Assembly: GCF_014287705.1 (NCBI RefSeq)
Contig: NZ_JACOOY010000005.1
Span: 1-64,000, forward strand
From: Dorea_D hominis
GTDB lineage: Bacteria > Bacillota > Clostridia > Lachnospirales > Lachnospiraceae
Length of the DNA stretch: 64,000 bases
Direction of reading: 5' to 3'
Below, piece by piece: positions 50,929 through 60,163 of the stretch. The first letter of the stretch is position 1, and each line of letters starts with the position of its first letter. A program made the position numbers and the translations under genes. The notes under the pieces were generated by a model. That model was not told where the DNA came from and did no database searches. It saw only the letters and a list, made by a program, of their open reading frames with translations.

Positions 50929-52062
50929 ATGTATGAATTAATTAAAAAAGATGGTCTTGCCAAAAGAGGAAGATTGCATACAGTGCATGGTGTTATAGAG
51001 ACACCTGTATTTATGAATGTGGGAACGGCGGCCGCGATCAAGGGCGCAGTTTCCACAGATGACCTCCAGCAGATCAAGACGCAGGTGGAACTTTCAAATA
51101 CGTATCATCTCCATGTGCGTCCGGGAGATGAAGTTGTGAAAAAGCTGGGCGGTCTTCATAAATTTATGACCTGGGATAAGCCAATCCTTACAGATTCCGG
51201 CGGGTTTCAGGTTTTTTCTCTGGCAGGACTCAGAAGAATCAAAGAAGAAGGAGTTTATTTCAACTCCCATATAGACGGGCACAAGATTTTTATGGGACCG
51301 GAGGAAAGTATGCAGATTCAGTCTAATCTTGCGTCTACAATAGCAATGGCATTTGATGAATGTCCGTCGAGTATTGCAAAAAGAGATTATATGGAAAAAT
51401 CGGTTGACCGGACAACCAGATGGCTGAAACGCTGTAAGGCAGAGATGAACCGTCTGAACAGTCTTCCGGATACGATCAATAAGCAGCAGATGCTTTTTGG
51501 AATTAACCAGGGTGGCGTCTATGAAGATATCCGTATCCGCCATGCACAGGAGATTGCACAACTTGATCTGGATGGTTATGCGATCGGCGGACTTGCGGTC
51601 GGAGAAACACATGAAGAGATGTACCGGATTCTGGATGCGGTTGTACCGCATCTGCCTGAGAACAAACCGACGTATCTGATGGGAGTCGGCACACCGGCAA
51701 ACATTCTGGAGGCGGTTGACCGTGGAGTAGACTTCTTTGACTGTGTATATCCAAGCCGTAACGGAAGACATGGACATGTCTATACGAATCATGGAAAACT
51801 GAATCTTTTTAATGCCAGATTTGAACTGGATGATAAGCCGATCGAGGAAGGATGCCAGTGTCCGGCATGCCGTTCCTATTCCAGAGCGTATATCAGACAT
51901 TTGCTGAAAGCAAAAGAGATGCTCGGCATGCGGCTCTGCGTGCTTCACAATCTGTATTTCTATAATACGATGATGGAAGAAATACGGGATGCTATAGAAG
52001 CGGGAAGATATAAGGAATATAAGAAATGGAAACTGGACGCAGTTTCGGGGAATAATTCGTAA
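50929..52062 (+). CDS. tgt: Queuine tRNA-ribosyltransferase
   Basis: 377 aa from ATG 50929 (TGAGGA seven bases upstream), matching the usual start MYELIKKDGLAKRGRLHTVH; ATG 50893 lacks a site. Swaps G34 for a 7-deazaguanine in tRNAs for Asp, Asn, His and Tyr. ILTDSGGFQVFSLAGLRRIK holds the nucleophile/base Asp region, and the zinc site is CQCPACRSYSRAYIRHL with its later His. Followed by yajC, an order common in bacteria. Confidence 0.96.
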   Translation: MYELIKKDGLAKRGRLHTVHGVIETPVFMNVGTAAAIKGAVSTDDLQQIKTQVELSNTYHLHVRPGDEVVKKLGGLHKFMTWDKPILTDSGGFQVFSLAGLRRIKEEGVYFNSHIDGHKIFMGPEESMQIQSNLASTIAMAFDECPSSIAKRDYMEKSVDRTTRWLKRCKAEMNRLNSLPDTINKQQMLFGINQGGVYEDIRIRHAQEIAQLDLDGYAIGGLAVGETHEEMYRILDAVVPHLPENKPTYLMGVGTPANILEAVDRGVDFFDCVYPSRNGRHGHVYTNHGKLNLFNARFELDDKPIEEGCQCPACRSYSRAYIRHLLKAKEMLGMRLCVLHNLYFYNTMMEEIRDAIEAGRYKEYKKWKLDAVSGNNS

Positions 52063-52153
52063 AATTTCTATGAAATTGTGGGAAATAGCTTGCTAGAGCC
52101 TGCATTATTGTGTATGATAGCAATAGTGTTTAAAAATATTAGGAGGAAGAAAT

Positions 52154-52459
52154 ATGTTTACATTAGCAGCACAGAGTTCACCGGTAAACGGGATTGTTTT
52201 AGTTTTAATATATGCATTGATCTTTGGTGGATTCTGGTTTTTATTCATCAGACCACAGAAGAAAGAACAGAAGAGAGTACAGGCTATGATCGCAGAGATG
52301 GAAGTTGGAGATACAGTACTCACATCAAGCGGTTTTTACGGTGTGATCATCGACATCAGTGATGATGATCTGATCGTGGAATTCGGTAACAACAAGAATT
52401 GCCGTATCCCGATGCAGAAAGCAGCAATTGCACAGGTCGAGAAGGCATCTGCTGAATAA
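52154..52459 (+). CDS. yajC: Preprotein translocase subunit YajC
   Basis: 101 aa. One N-terminal membrane helix (VLVLIYALIFGGFWFLFIRP), then the conserved PQKKEQKRVQAMIAEMEVGD and TVLTSSGFYGVIIDISDDDL. Accessory subunit of SecDF-type translocation. TAGGAGGAAG before the ATG. Followed by an intrinsic terminator, so it ends the tgt-yajC unit. Confidence 0.94.
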   Translation: MFTLAAQSSPVNGIVLVLIYALIFGGFWFLFIRPQKKEQKRVQAMIAEMEVGDTVLTSSGFYGVIIDISDDDLIVEFGNNKNCRIPMQKAAIAQVEKASAE

Positions 52460-52487
52460 GAGATATAATTGAAGAAGATATCAGAAA

Positions 52488-52516
52488 GGGATGTCCGTAG
52501 AGGGCGTCCTTTTTTA
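52488..52516 (+). terminator. Intrinsic terminator of tgt-yajC
   Basis: GGGATGTCC and GGGCGTCC pair (two G-U) around a short loop, then TTTTTT at about 52510-52515. Confidence 0.8.
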
Positions 52517-52659
52517 TATATTCTTGATGTTAGCATATTGCATGCACCTATATAGATATAGAAAAACTATATAAAAAAGACCAGTTTTGTACGTGCGAAA
52601 ATACAATATAAGGCGCAAAAACAGGCAAAATTGCACAAAATCATGTACAAGCGTTGTAA

Positions 52660-52674
52660 TGAGAACGATTATCA
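52660..52674 (+). promoter_or_regulatory. Fur-family-like box upstream of pflB
   Basis: TGAGAACGATTATCA fits the 7-1-7 Fur box TGATAAT-n-ATTATCA, with a perfect right half and two mismatches on the left. It ends ten bases before the -35 box. Binding is inferred only. Confidence 0.4.
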
Positions 52675-52683
52675 AAAATATGC

Positions 52684-52712
52684 TTGCTATTTTATTCACA
52701 AGATGATATACT
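52684..52712 (+). promoter_or_regulatory. pflB promoter overlapped by a Rex-like operator
   Basis: TTGCTA (52684-52689), 17 bases, TATACT (52707-52712). The bases 52684-52701, TTGCTATTTTATTCACAA, match the Rex operator (TTGTGA-n6-TCACAA) with a perfect right half. Rex senses NADH/NAD+ and controls fermentation genes in Clostridia, so redox control of pfl is plausible. Confidence 0.55.
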
Positions 52713-52756
52713 TTGCAACGAAAAACAGAAAACGAAGGATGAAAGGAGTATGTGCG

Positions 52757-55009
52757 ATGACACAGCGTGAACAGTGGGAAGGCTTCTCCGGAGAGAACTG
52801 GAGACATTCCATAGACGTAAGAGATTTTATTCAGGAAAACTACACACCATATGAGGGAGATGAGTCCTTCCTGGAAGGTCCTACAGAAGCAACCAACACA
52901 TTATGGGAAAAGCTTCAGGAACTGCAGAAAGAAGAACGTGCCAAAGGCGGAGTCCTTGATATGGAGACAGAAGTTGTATCCGGACTTACAGCTTATGGAC
53001 CGGGATACATCAGTGAGGAAACAAAGGATCTTGAAAAAGTAGTTGGTCTTCAGACAGACAAACCGCTTAAGAGAGCGTTTATGCCATATGGTGGTATTAA
53101 GATGGCTGAGCAGGCATGTACAACTTACGGATATCAGCCAAGCGAAAAGCTGCATGAGATTTTCACAAAATATCATAAAACACACAACCAGGGAGTATTT
53201 GATATCTATACACCGGAGATGAAAAAAGCAAGACATAACAAGATCATCACAGGTCTTCCGGATACTTACGGAAGAGGACGTATCGTAGGTGATTACCGTC
53301 GTGTTGCATTGTATGGTGTCGATTTTCTTATTGAAAAGAAACAGTATGATTTTGAGCGTTATGCAAGACATGGTATGAAAGGAACAGATTTCCGTCTCCG
53401 TGAAGAGCTTGCAGATCAGATCAAAGCGTTGAAAGAGATGAAGGAAATGGCTGCTGCTTACGGATTTGATATTTCAGAGCCGGCAAAAGATGCAAAAGAA
53501 GCAGCACAGTGGCTGTATTTCGGATACCTTGCAGCAATCAAGACTCAGAACGGAGCTGCAATGAGTGTCGGACGTATTTCTACATTCCTTGATATTTATA
53601 TTGAAAGAGACTTAAAAGCCGGAAAACTGACGGAGAAAGAAGCTCAGGAACTGATCGACCATATGGTAATGAAGTTCCGTATGGTTAAATTTGCAAGAAT
53701 CCCATCTTACAACGAGCTGTTCTCAGGAGATCCGACATGGGCAACACTGGAAGTAGCTGGCCTTGGACAGGATGGACGTTCTATGGTAACAAAGAATGAT
53801 TATCGCTTCCTGCACACATTGAAGAACATGGGACCGTCACCGGAGCCAAACCTTACAGTATTATATTCTTCAAGACTGCCAGAGAACTTTAAGAAGTTTG
53901 CAGCTTTGATTTCCGTAGAGACAAGCTCAATCCAGTATGAGAACGATGATGTTATGCGTCCGGTATGGGGCGATGACTATTCAATCTGCTGCTGCGTATC
54001 GGCAACAGAGACAGGTAAAGAGATGCAGTTCTTCGGAGCACGTGCAAACCTTGCTAAGTGTCTGTTATACGCAATCAACGGTGGTATTGATGAGAAGAAC
54101 AAAGTTCAGGTAGGACCTGCTTACCGACCAATCACATCGGAATATCTTGACTTCGATGAGGTGATGGAAAGATATGACGAGATGATGGAGTGGTTAAGCA
54201 AGCTGTATGTTGATACACTGAACATGATCCACTATATGCATGACAAATATTATTATGAGTCAGCACAGATGGCACTGATCGATACAGATGTAAAACGTTC
54301 TTTCGCAACTGGTATTGCAGGATTCTCTCATGTAGTAGATTCCCTTTGCGCTATCAAATATGCAAAGGTTAAACCAATCCGTGACGAAGACGGAATTACA
54401 ACTGACTTTGAGATCGAGGGAGACTTCCCAAGATATGGTAACGATGATGACCGTGCAGATGACATGGCAATCTGGCTTCTGAAGACATTTATGCACAAGC
54501 TGAACAAATGCCACACTTACAGAAATTCTGTACCAACGACATCTATCCTTACAATTACTTCTAACGTTGTATATGGTAAAGCGACAGGATCTCTTCCGGA
54601 TGGAAGAAAAGGTGGCGAGCCGTTATCACCAGGCGCTAACCCGTCATACGGCGCAGAGAAGAGCGGTCTGTTAGCTTCACTGAACTCCGTAGCTAAACTT
54701 CCATATGAGCTGGCACTGGATGGTATTTCCAATACACAGACAATCAGCCCGAGCGCACTTGGACACAGCGATGATGAGAGAAAAGAAAACCTTGTACATG
54801 TTATGGATGGATACTTTGACCGCGGAGCACATCATCTGAATGTCAATGTATTTGGTGTAGAAAAACTGCGTGATGCTATGGAACATCCGGAGAAACCGGA
54901 ATACGCAAACTTTACAATCCGTGTATCCGGATACGCTGTTAAGTTCATTGACCTGACACGTGAGCAGCAGTTAGACGTAATCGCAAGAACATGCCACGAA
55001 CAGATGTAG
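52757..55009 (+). CDS. pflB: Formate C-acetyltransferase (pyruvate formate-lyase)
   Basis: 750 aa from ATG 52757 with AAAGGAG eight bases upstream; the open frame runs further back to 52631 but through the promoter. Splits pyruvate with CoA into acetyl-CoA and formate by radical chemistry. Catalytic cysteines C412-C413 lie in YSICCCVSATETGK, and the glycyl radical is G725 in RVSGYAVKF near the C-terminus. Its activase is the next gene. Oxygen-sensitive; marks strict anaerobic mixed-acid metabolism. Confidence 0.97.
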   Translation: MTQREQWEGFSGENWRHSIDVRDFIQENYTPYEGDESFLEGPTEATNTLWEKLQELQKEERAKGGVLDMETEVVSGLTAYGPGYISEETKDLEKVVGLQTDKPLKRAFMPYGGIKMAEQACTTYGYQPSEKLHEIFTKYHKTHNQGVFDIYTPEMKKARHNKIITGLPDTYGRGRIVGDYRRVALYGVDFLIEKKQYDFERYARHGMKGTDFRLREELADQIKALKEMKEMAAAYGFDISEPAKDAKEAAQWLYFGYLAAIKTQNGAAMSVGRISTFLDIYIERDLKAGKLTEKEAQELIDHMVMKFRMVKFARIPSYNELFSGDPTWATLEVAGLGQDGRSMVTKNDYRFLHTLKNMGPSPEPNLTVLYSSRLPENFKKFAALISVETSSIQYENDDVMRPVWGDDYSICCCVSATETGKEMQFFGARANLAKCLLYAINGGIDEKNKVQVGPAYRPITSEYLDFDEVMERYDEMMEWLSKLYVDTLNMIHYMHDKYYYESAQMALIDTDVKRSFATGIAGFSHVVDSLCAIKYAKVKPIRDEDGITTDFEIEGDFPRYGNDDDRADDMAIWLLKTFMHKLNKCHTYRNSVPTTSILTITSNVVYGKATGSLPDGRKGGEPLSPGANPSYGAEKSGLLASLNSVAKLPYELALDGISNTQTISPSALGHSDDERKENLVHVMDGYFDRGAHHLNVNVFGVEKLRDAMEHPEKPEYANFTIRVSGYAVKFIDLTREQQLDVIARTCHEQM

Positions 55010-55049
55010 TTTGAACATTTGATTTGAAAAGTATTAAAGGAGCAAAACA

Positions 55050-55787
55050 ATGACGAAAGGATATATCCATTCTCTGGAAAGTTTTGGCTCCGTTGACGGA
55101 CCGGGTGTACGGTATGTGATCTTTTTATCTGGATGCGCAATGCGCTGTCAGTTCTGTCACAATCCGGACACTTGGAATATGCAGGCAGGAACGCCTTACA
55201 CAGCAGATGAACTGCTTGAAAAAGCATTGAGATACCGCTCTTACTGGGGAAGTAAGGGCGGTATTACCGTCAGTGGAGGAGAACCACTCCTGCAGATTGA
55301 TTTTCTGCTGGAGCTGTTTACAAAAGCGAAAGAAAAAGGAGTTCACACAACTCTAGATACCTGTGGTAATCCATTTACAAGAGAAGAACCATTCTTTTCT
55401 AAATTTGAAAAGCTGATGGAAGTAACAGATCTTGTAATGTTAGATATTAAGCATATGGATGAGGAGCAGCATGTGCTTCTGACCGGACAGAAGAATGACA
55501 ACATTCTTGATATGGCAAAATACCTGTCGGATACAGGTAAATCTATGTGGATTCGTCATGTACTGGTGCCGGAAAGAAGTGACAGGGACGACTATTTATG
55601 GAAACTGCATGATTTCATAGAGAAACTTGATCACGTAGAACGTGTGGAAGTGCTTCCATATCATACGTTGGGAGTATACAAGTGGAAAGAACTTGGTATC
55701 CCTTACGGACTGGAAGGCATCGAACCTCCGACGCAGGAAAGAATTCAGAATGCGAATGAGATTCTGAAGACTGCATCATATTTATAA
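55050..55787 (+). CDS. pflA: Pyruvate formate-lyase activating enzyme
   Basis: 245 aa radical SAM protein. The cluster-binding motif is CAMRCQFCHNPDTW (C-x3-C-x2-C), with GGITVSGGEPLLQIDFLLEL as the SAM-binding GGE region. It puts the glycyl radical on PflB. AAAGGAGC precedes the ATG, 40 bases after pflB. A terminator follows directly. Confidence 0.96.
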   Translation: MTKGYIHSLESFGSVDGPGVRYVIFLSGCAMRCQFCHNPDTWNMQAGTPYTADELLEKALRYRSYWGSKGGITVSGGEPLLQIDFLLELFTKAKEKGVHTTLDTCGNPFTREEPFFSKFEKLMEVTDLVMLDIKHMDEEQHVLLTGQKNDNILDMAKYLSDTGKSMWIRHVLVPERSDRDDYLWKLHDFIEKLDHVERVEVLPYHTLGVYKWKELGIPYGLEGIEPPTQERIQNANEILKTASYL

Positions 55788-55805
55788 AAGTATATGAAAA
55801 TACTG

Positions 55806-55832
55806 GAATGTGCCAAGGCACATTCTTTTTTT
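55806..55832 (+). terminator. Intrinsic terminator of pflB-pflA
   Basis: GAATGTGCC (55806-55814) and GGCACATTC (55817-55825) form a perfect nine-base-pair stem around AA, then TTTTTTT. Confidence 0.88.
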
Positions 55833-55926
55833 GTGATGAGGAAAATGCTGTGACAAATGGCAGCTATGGAGCTATCCGGGAAAACATGATATAATAAGAA
55901 GAAAAATGATAAGGGAGGATTGGGAT

Positions 55927-56715
55927 ATGGTGAATTATTCGGAAGATCCAAACAGACAGTATCATATACAGGTCGCACCCGGTGAAGTTGGAAAGTATGT
56001 TATTCTTCCGGGAGATCCAAAACGCTGTAAGAAGATTGCAGAACATCTGGATGATGCAAAACTGGTTGCAGACAGCCGGGAGTTTGTAACTTATACCGGA
56101 ACACTGAACGGAGTAAAGGTCAGTGTCACATCTACCGGAATTGGAGGTCCTTCGGCGGCAATTGCTCTGGAGGAATTAGTAAAGGCAGGAGCAGATACAT
56201 TCATCCGTGTCGGTACAAGCGGAGGAATTGATCTTTCTGTAAAAAGCGGAGATCTGGTTATTGCAACCGGAGCAGTCCGCATGGAAGGAACAAGTAAAGA
56301 ATATGCGCCGATAGAATATCCTGCTGTAGCAGATATAGAAGTTGTGAATGCATTAATCGGAGCGGCGAAGGAGATGTGCGTTCCCTATCATGCCGGGGTA
56401 GTGGAAAGTAAAGATTCCTTTTACGGACAGCATACACCGGAGAGCAAACCGGTAAGCTATGAGCTGCTGAACAAATGGGAAGCATGGAAGAGAATGGGTT
56501 GCCTTGCGTCTGAGATGGAATCTGCTGCATTGTATATAGTAGGAAGTTATCTTCGCGTGCGGATAGGAACCGTGCTTTTGGTGATGGCAAACCAGGAACG
56601 CGCAAAAGAAGGTCTGGACAATCCGGTAGTTCATGATACGGAACTTCCAATAAAAACTGCGGTTGAGGCAATCCGTAGCCTGATAAGAGAAGATCGGAAA
56701 AAACAGAAAATATAA
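55927..56715 (+). CDS. udp: Uridine phosphorylase-type nucleoside phosphorylase
   Basis: 262 aa from ATG 55927, with AAGGGAGG eight bases upstream; ATG 55906 precedes that site and is excluded. Phosphorolysis of uridine to uracil and ribose-1-phosphate. YVILPGDPKRCKKIAEHLDD, VSVTSTGIGGPSAAIALEEL, FIRVGTSGGID (phosphate site) and ASEMESAALYIVGSYL (ribose site, Glu-Met-Glu) match the NP-I family. Operon with cytidine deaminase 14 bases later: cytidine to uridine to uracil salvage. Confidence 0.9.
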   Translation: MVNYSEDPNRQYHIQVAPGEVGKYVILPGDPKRCKKIAEHLDDAKLVADSREFVTYTGTLNGVKVSVTSTGIGGPSAAIALEELVKAGADTFIRVGTSGGIDLSVKSGDLVIATGAVRMEGTSKEYAPIEYPAVADIEVVNALIGAAKEMCVPYHAGVVESKDSFYGQHTPESKPVSYELLNKWEAWKRMGCLASEMESAALYIVGSYLRVRIGTVLLVMANQERAKEGLDNPVVHDTELPIKTAVEAIRSLIREDRKKQKI

Positions 56716-56729
56716 GGAAGGAGCGACAG

Positions 56730-57140
56730 ATGGACAGTATACAACAACTGATCAGAGAAGCTTTTTCTGCGCTTGAATATGCCTATGTACCGTATTCGGG
56801 ATTTAAAGTCGGTGCGGCGCTTCTTACAGAGAGTGGAAAAATCTACACCGGATGTAATATTGAAAATGCTGCATATACGCCAAGCAACTGTGCGGAGAGA
56901 ACGGCATTTTTTAAAGCGGTCAGTGAAGGAGAACGACATTTTACAAAGATCTGTATAGTGAATGAAGATACAAAAGGTATGCATACTTATTGCCCGCCAT
57001 GCGGAGTGTGCAGACAGGTGATGCAGGAGTTCGCAGATCCTGATAAATTAGAGATTATTCTGGCAAAAAGTCAGGATGAATATGTAACTTACAGCCTGAA
57101 AGAATTATTGCCACTTGGTTTCGGCGCAGATAATTTGTAA
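56730..57140 (+). CDS. cdd: Cytidine deaminase
   Basis: 136 aa, homotetrameric small form. Zinc/catalytic motifs NCAERTAFFKAV (Cys and Glu; the CAE pair) and YCPPCGVCRQVMQEF (PCxxC). N-terminal YVPYSGFKVGAALLTESGKI is typical. Turns cytidine/deoxycytidine into (deoxy)uridine for the preceding phosphorylase. AAGGAGCGAC upstream. Confidence 0.96.
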   Translation: MDSIQQLIREAFSALEYAYVPYSGFKVGAALLTESGKIYTGCNIENAAYTPSNCAERTAFFKAVSEGERHFTKICIVNEDTKGMHTYCPPCGVCRQVMQEFADPDKLEIILAKSQDEYVTYSLKELLPLGFGADNL

Positions 57141-57158
57141 TTTTAGCGTATTAAAGTC

Positions 57159-57187
57159 TTGAAAGCTGTAAGGAAATAAGATATTAT
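57159..57187 (+). promoter_or_regulatory. Promoter of the leuB-serA operon
   Basis: TTGAAA (57159-57164), 17 bases, TATTAT (57182-57187). The leader to leuB is about 130 bases and holds a small hairpin AACAGAG-CGCA-CTCTGTT (57209-57226), followed by only TT. No T-box consensus is visible. Confidence 0.6.
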
Positions 57188-57324
57188 AGGATGTATATTA
57201 TTTATATTAACAGAGCGCACTCTGTTTTAAGTGATATAATATTCGAAAGATTTTGCCGGTGGCAGGTTCTTATAGATACGTGAGTGCGTTGAAAGATATA
57301 TTTACATAGGAAGGAAGAGCGATT

Positions 57325-58410
57325 ATGAATTTAAATATTGGTGTGATCAAAGGGGATGGAATCGGACCGGAGATTGTAACAGAAGCAATGAAGGTTCTCG
57401 ACAAAGTTGCAGATGTTTACGGACATACATGCAATTACACACAGCTTCTGATGGGTGGAGCTTCTATTGATGTACACGGAGTACCACTTACGAGTGAGAC
57501 AGTTGCACAAGCAAAAGCAAGTGATGCAGTGCTGATGGGATCCATCGGAGGAGATGCAAAGACTTCACCTTGGTATCAGTTAGAGCCGTCCAAGAGACCG
57601 GAAGCAGGACTTTTAAAGATTCGTAAAGAACTGAATTTATTTGCTAACTTAAGACCGGCGATTCTTTATGATGAACTGAAAGGCGCATGCCCATTAAAAG
57701 AAGAAATTACAGAAGGCGGATTTGATCTGATGATCATGCGTGAACTGACAGGAGGTCTCTATTTCGGTGAGAGAAAGACCATAGAAGAAGACGGCGTGAT
57801 AACTGCGCACGATTCACTTACATATAATGAAAATGAGATCCGCAGAATTGCAAAGCGTGGTTTTGACATTGCTATGAAGCGCAGAAAGAAGGTAACAAGT
57901 GTAGACAAAGCAAACGTACTTGATTCTTCCAGATTGTGGAGAAAAGTTGTAGAAGAAGTTGCGAAGGATTATCCGGAAGTGACACTGGAACATATGCTCG
58001 TTGACAACTGTGCAATGCAGCTTGTCAGAGATCCGAAACAGTTTGATGTAGTTCTTACAGAGAACATGTTTGGAGATATTTTATCTGATGAAGCAAGTAT
58101 GGTAACCGGTTCCATCGGAATGCTGGCAAGTGCGAGCCTTAATGAAACCAAATTTGGCCTGTACGAGCCAAGCGGCGGTTCTGCGCCGGATATTGCAGGA
58201 AAAGGAATCGCAAACCCGATCGCAACAATTTTATCTGCGGCAATGATGTTAAGATTCAGCTTCGATCTGGATAAAGAAGCAGATGCAATTGAGAATGCGG
58301 TTGAAAAAGTATTAAAAGAAGGATATCGTACGATTGATATCATGTCAGAAGGAAAGACACAGGTTGGAACTGAGAAAATGGGAGACCTGATCGCAGGATA
58401 TATCGAATAG
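57325..58410 (+). CDS. leuB: 3-Isopropylmalate dehydrogenase
   Basis: 361 aa, third step of leucine synthesis. IGVIKGDGIGPEIVTEAMKV, the family block MRELTGGLYFGERKTIEEDG, metal-binding FDVVLTENMFGDILSDEASM, and NAD-specific GSAPDIAGKGIANPIATILS are present. AAGGAAGAGCG before the ATG. leuA, leuC and leuD are not in the window; leuB leads an operon with ilvD and ilvB. Confidence 0.95.
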   Translation: MNLNIGVIKGDGIGPEIVTEAMKVLDKVADVYGHTCNYTQLLMGGASIDVHGVPLTSETVAQAKASDAVLMGSIGGDAKTSPWYQLEPSKRPEAGLLKIRKELNLFANLRPAILYDELKGACPLKEEITEGGFDLMIMRELTGGLYFGERKTIEEDGVITAHDSLTYNENEIRRIAKRGFDIAMKRRKKVTSVDKANVLDSSRLWRKVVEEVAKDYPEVTLEHMLVDNCAMQLVRDPKQFDVVLTENMFGDILSDEASMVTGSIGMLASASLNETKFGLYEPSGGSAPDIAGKGIANPIATILSAAMMLRFSFDLDKEADAIENAVEKVLKEGYRTIDIMSEGKTQVGTEKMGDLIAGYIE

Positions 58411-58443
58411 GAATGTCAATAAGGTTACAGGAGGGAAAGAAAC

Positions 58444-60117
58444 ATGAGAAGTGATACAGTAACAAAAGGAAAACAGCAGGCACCGCATCGTTCATTATTT
58501 AATGCACTTGGTCTTACACAGGAAGAGATGGAAAGACCACTGGTCGGAATCGTAAGTTCATATAATGAGATTGTGCCGGGACATATGAATCTGGACAAAA
58601 TCGTTAATGCGGTAAAACAGGGAGTTTCCATGGCAGGTGGAACACCGATTGTATTTCCGGCAATCGCTGTGTGTGACGGAATTGCAATGGGACATATCGG
58701 AATGAAATATTCCCTTGTAACAAGAGATCTGATCGCAGATTCTACGGAAGCAATGGCAATGGCACATCAGTTTGATGCACTGGTTATGGTGCCGAACTGC
58801 GATAAGAATGTACCGGGACTTCTGATGGCAGCGGCAAGAATTAATGTGCCGACAGTATTTGTAAGTGGCGGTCCTATGCTTGCAGGTCATGTAAAAGGAC
58901 AAAAGAGAAGTTTGTCCAGCATGTTTGAGGCGGTTGGAGCCAATGCAGCAGGAACAATGACAGATGAAGATCTGTGTGAATTTGAAAATAAAGTATGTCC
59001 GACATGTGGATCCTGTTCCGGAATGTATACAGCGAACAGCATGAATTGTCTGACAGAAGTGCTTGGAATGGGACTCCGCGGTAACGGAACGATCCCGGCC
59101 GTATATTCTGAGAGAATCCGCCTTGCAAAACATGCAGGTATGAAAGTTATGGAGATGCTTGAGAAGAATATCCGCCCAAGAGATATTATGACAAAAGAAG
59201 CAATCTTAAATGCATTGACTGTAGATATGGCACTGGGATGTTCTACAAACAGTATGCTGCATCTGCCGGCAATCGCTCATGAGATCGGTATGGATTTTGA
59301 AATCGATTTTGCAAATGGCATTAGCGAGAAGACACCGAACCTCTGCCATCTGGCACCGGCAGGCCCGACTTACATGGAAGACCTGAATGAAGCCGGCGGT
59401 GTATATGCAGTTATGAACGAGCTGAATAAAAAAGGCTTACTGCATACAGAGTGTATGACGGTTACAGGTAAAACCGTCGGAGAAAATATTAAAGAAGCAG
59501 TCAACAAAAATCCGGAAGTTATCCGTCCGATCGACAATCCATATACACCAACAGGCGGACTTGCAGTATTGAAAGGTAATCTTGCACCGGACGGAAGTGT
59601 TGTAAAACGCTCCGCAGTTGTAGATGAGATGCTGGTACATGAAGGACCGGCAAGAGTATTTGAATGCGAAGAAGACGCAATCGCAGCAATCAAGGGTGGC
59701 AAGATTGTAAAAGGTGATGTAGTTGTAATCCGCTATGAAGGACCGAAAGGTGGACCGGGTATGCGTGAGATGCTGAACCCGACTTCTGCAATCGCAGGAA
59801 TGGGACTTGGCTCCAGTGTTGCCTTAATTACAGACGGACGTTTCAGTGGAGCATCCAGAGGAGCATCCATCGGACATGTTTCACCAGAAGCCGCAGTTGG
59901 CGGACCGATTGCGTTAGTTGAAGAAGGAGATATTATTAAGATTGATATTCCGAATCTGAAACTGGAACTGGATGTATCTGATGAAGAACTGGCTAAGAGA
60001 AAAGCAGCATGGACACCGAGAGAGCCGAAAGTTACAACCGGTTATCTGGCAAGATATGCTTCTATGGTAACATCCGGAAACAGAGGAGCTATTCTGGAAG
60101 TTCCAAAACAGTCATAA
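58444..60117 (+). CDS. ilvD: Dihydroxy-acid dehydratase
   Basis: 557 aa, iron-sulphur enzyme that makes the 2-keto acids of valine and isoleucine. Cluster cysteines lie in VPNCDKNVPGLLM and CPTCGSCSGMYTANSM; the C-terminal signature is ITDGRFSGASRGASIGHVSP. N-terminus MRSDTVTKGKQQAPHRSLFN typical. GGAGGGAAAG upstream; ilvB follows 46 bases later in the same operon. Confidence 0.97.
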   Translation: MRSDTVTKGKQQAPHRSLFNALGLTQEEMERPLVGIVSSYNEIVPGHMNLDKIVNAVKQGVSMAGGTPIVFPAIAVCDGIAMGHIGMKYSLVTRDLIADSTEAMAMAHQFDALVMVPNCDKNVPGLLMAAARINVPTVFVSGGPMLAGHVKGQKRSLSSMFEAVGANAAGTMTDEDLCEFENKVCPTCGSCSGMYTANSMNCLTEVLGMGLRGNGTIPAVYSERIRLAKHAGMKVMEMLEKNIRPRDIMTKEAILNALTVDMALGCSTNSMLHLPAIAHEIGMDFEIDFANGISEKTPNLCHLAPAGPTYMEDLNEAGGVYAVMNELNKKGLLHTECMTVTGKTVGENIKEAVNKNPEVIRPIDNPYTPTGGLAVLKGNLAPDGSVVKRSAVVDEMLVHEGPARVFECEEDAIAAIKGGKIVKGDVVVIRYEGPKGGPGMREMLNPTSAIAGMGLGSSVALITDGRFSGASRGASIGHVSPEAAVGGPIALVEEGDIIKIDIPNLKLELDVSDEELAKRKAAWTPREPKVTTGYLARYASMVTSGNRGAILEVPKQS

Positions 60118-60163
60118 GACAAGACATAAGAGAGTAAGGTTACAGAACAGGAGAAAGATAGGT

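Noticed and set aside
57191..57283. Possible 30-codon isoleucine-rich leader peptide before leuB
   Set aside because: Its ATG lies at or before the predicted transcription start, has no ribosome-binding site, and no antiterminator/terminator pair follows.
57241..57324. T-box leader for the branched-chain operon
   Set aside because: The conserved AGGGTGGNACCGCG element is absent; only a vague GGTGGCAGG is present, and no terminator follows it.
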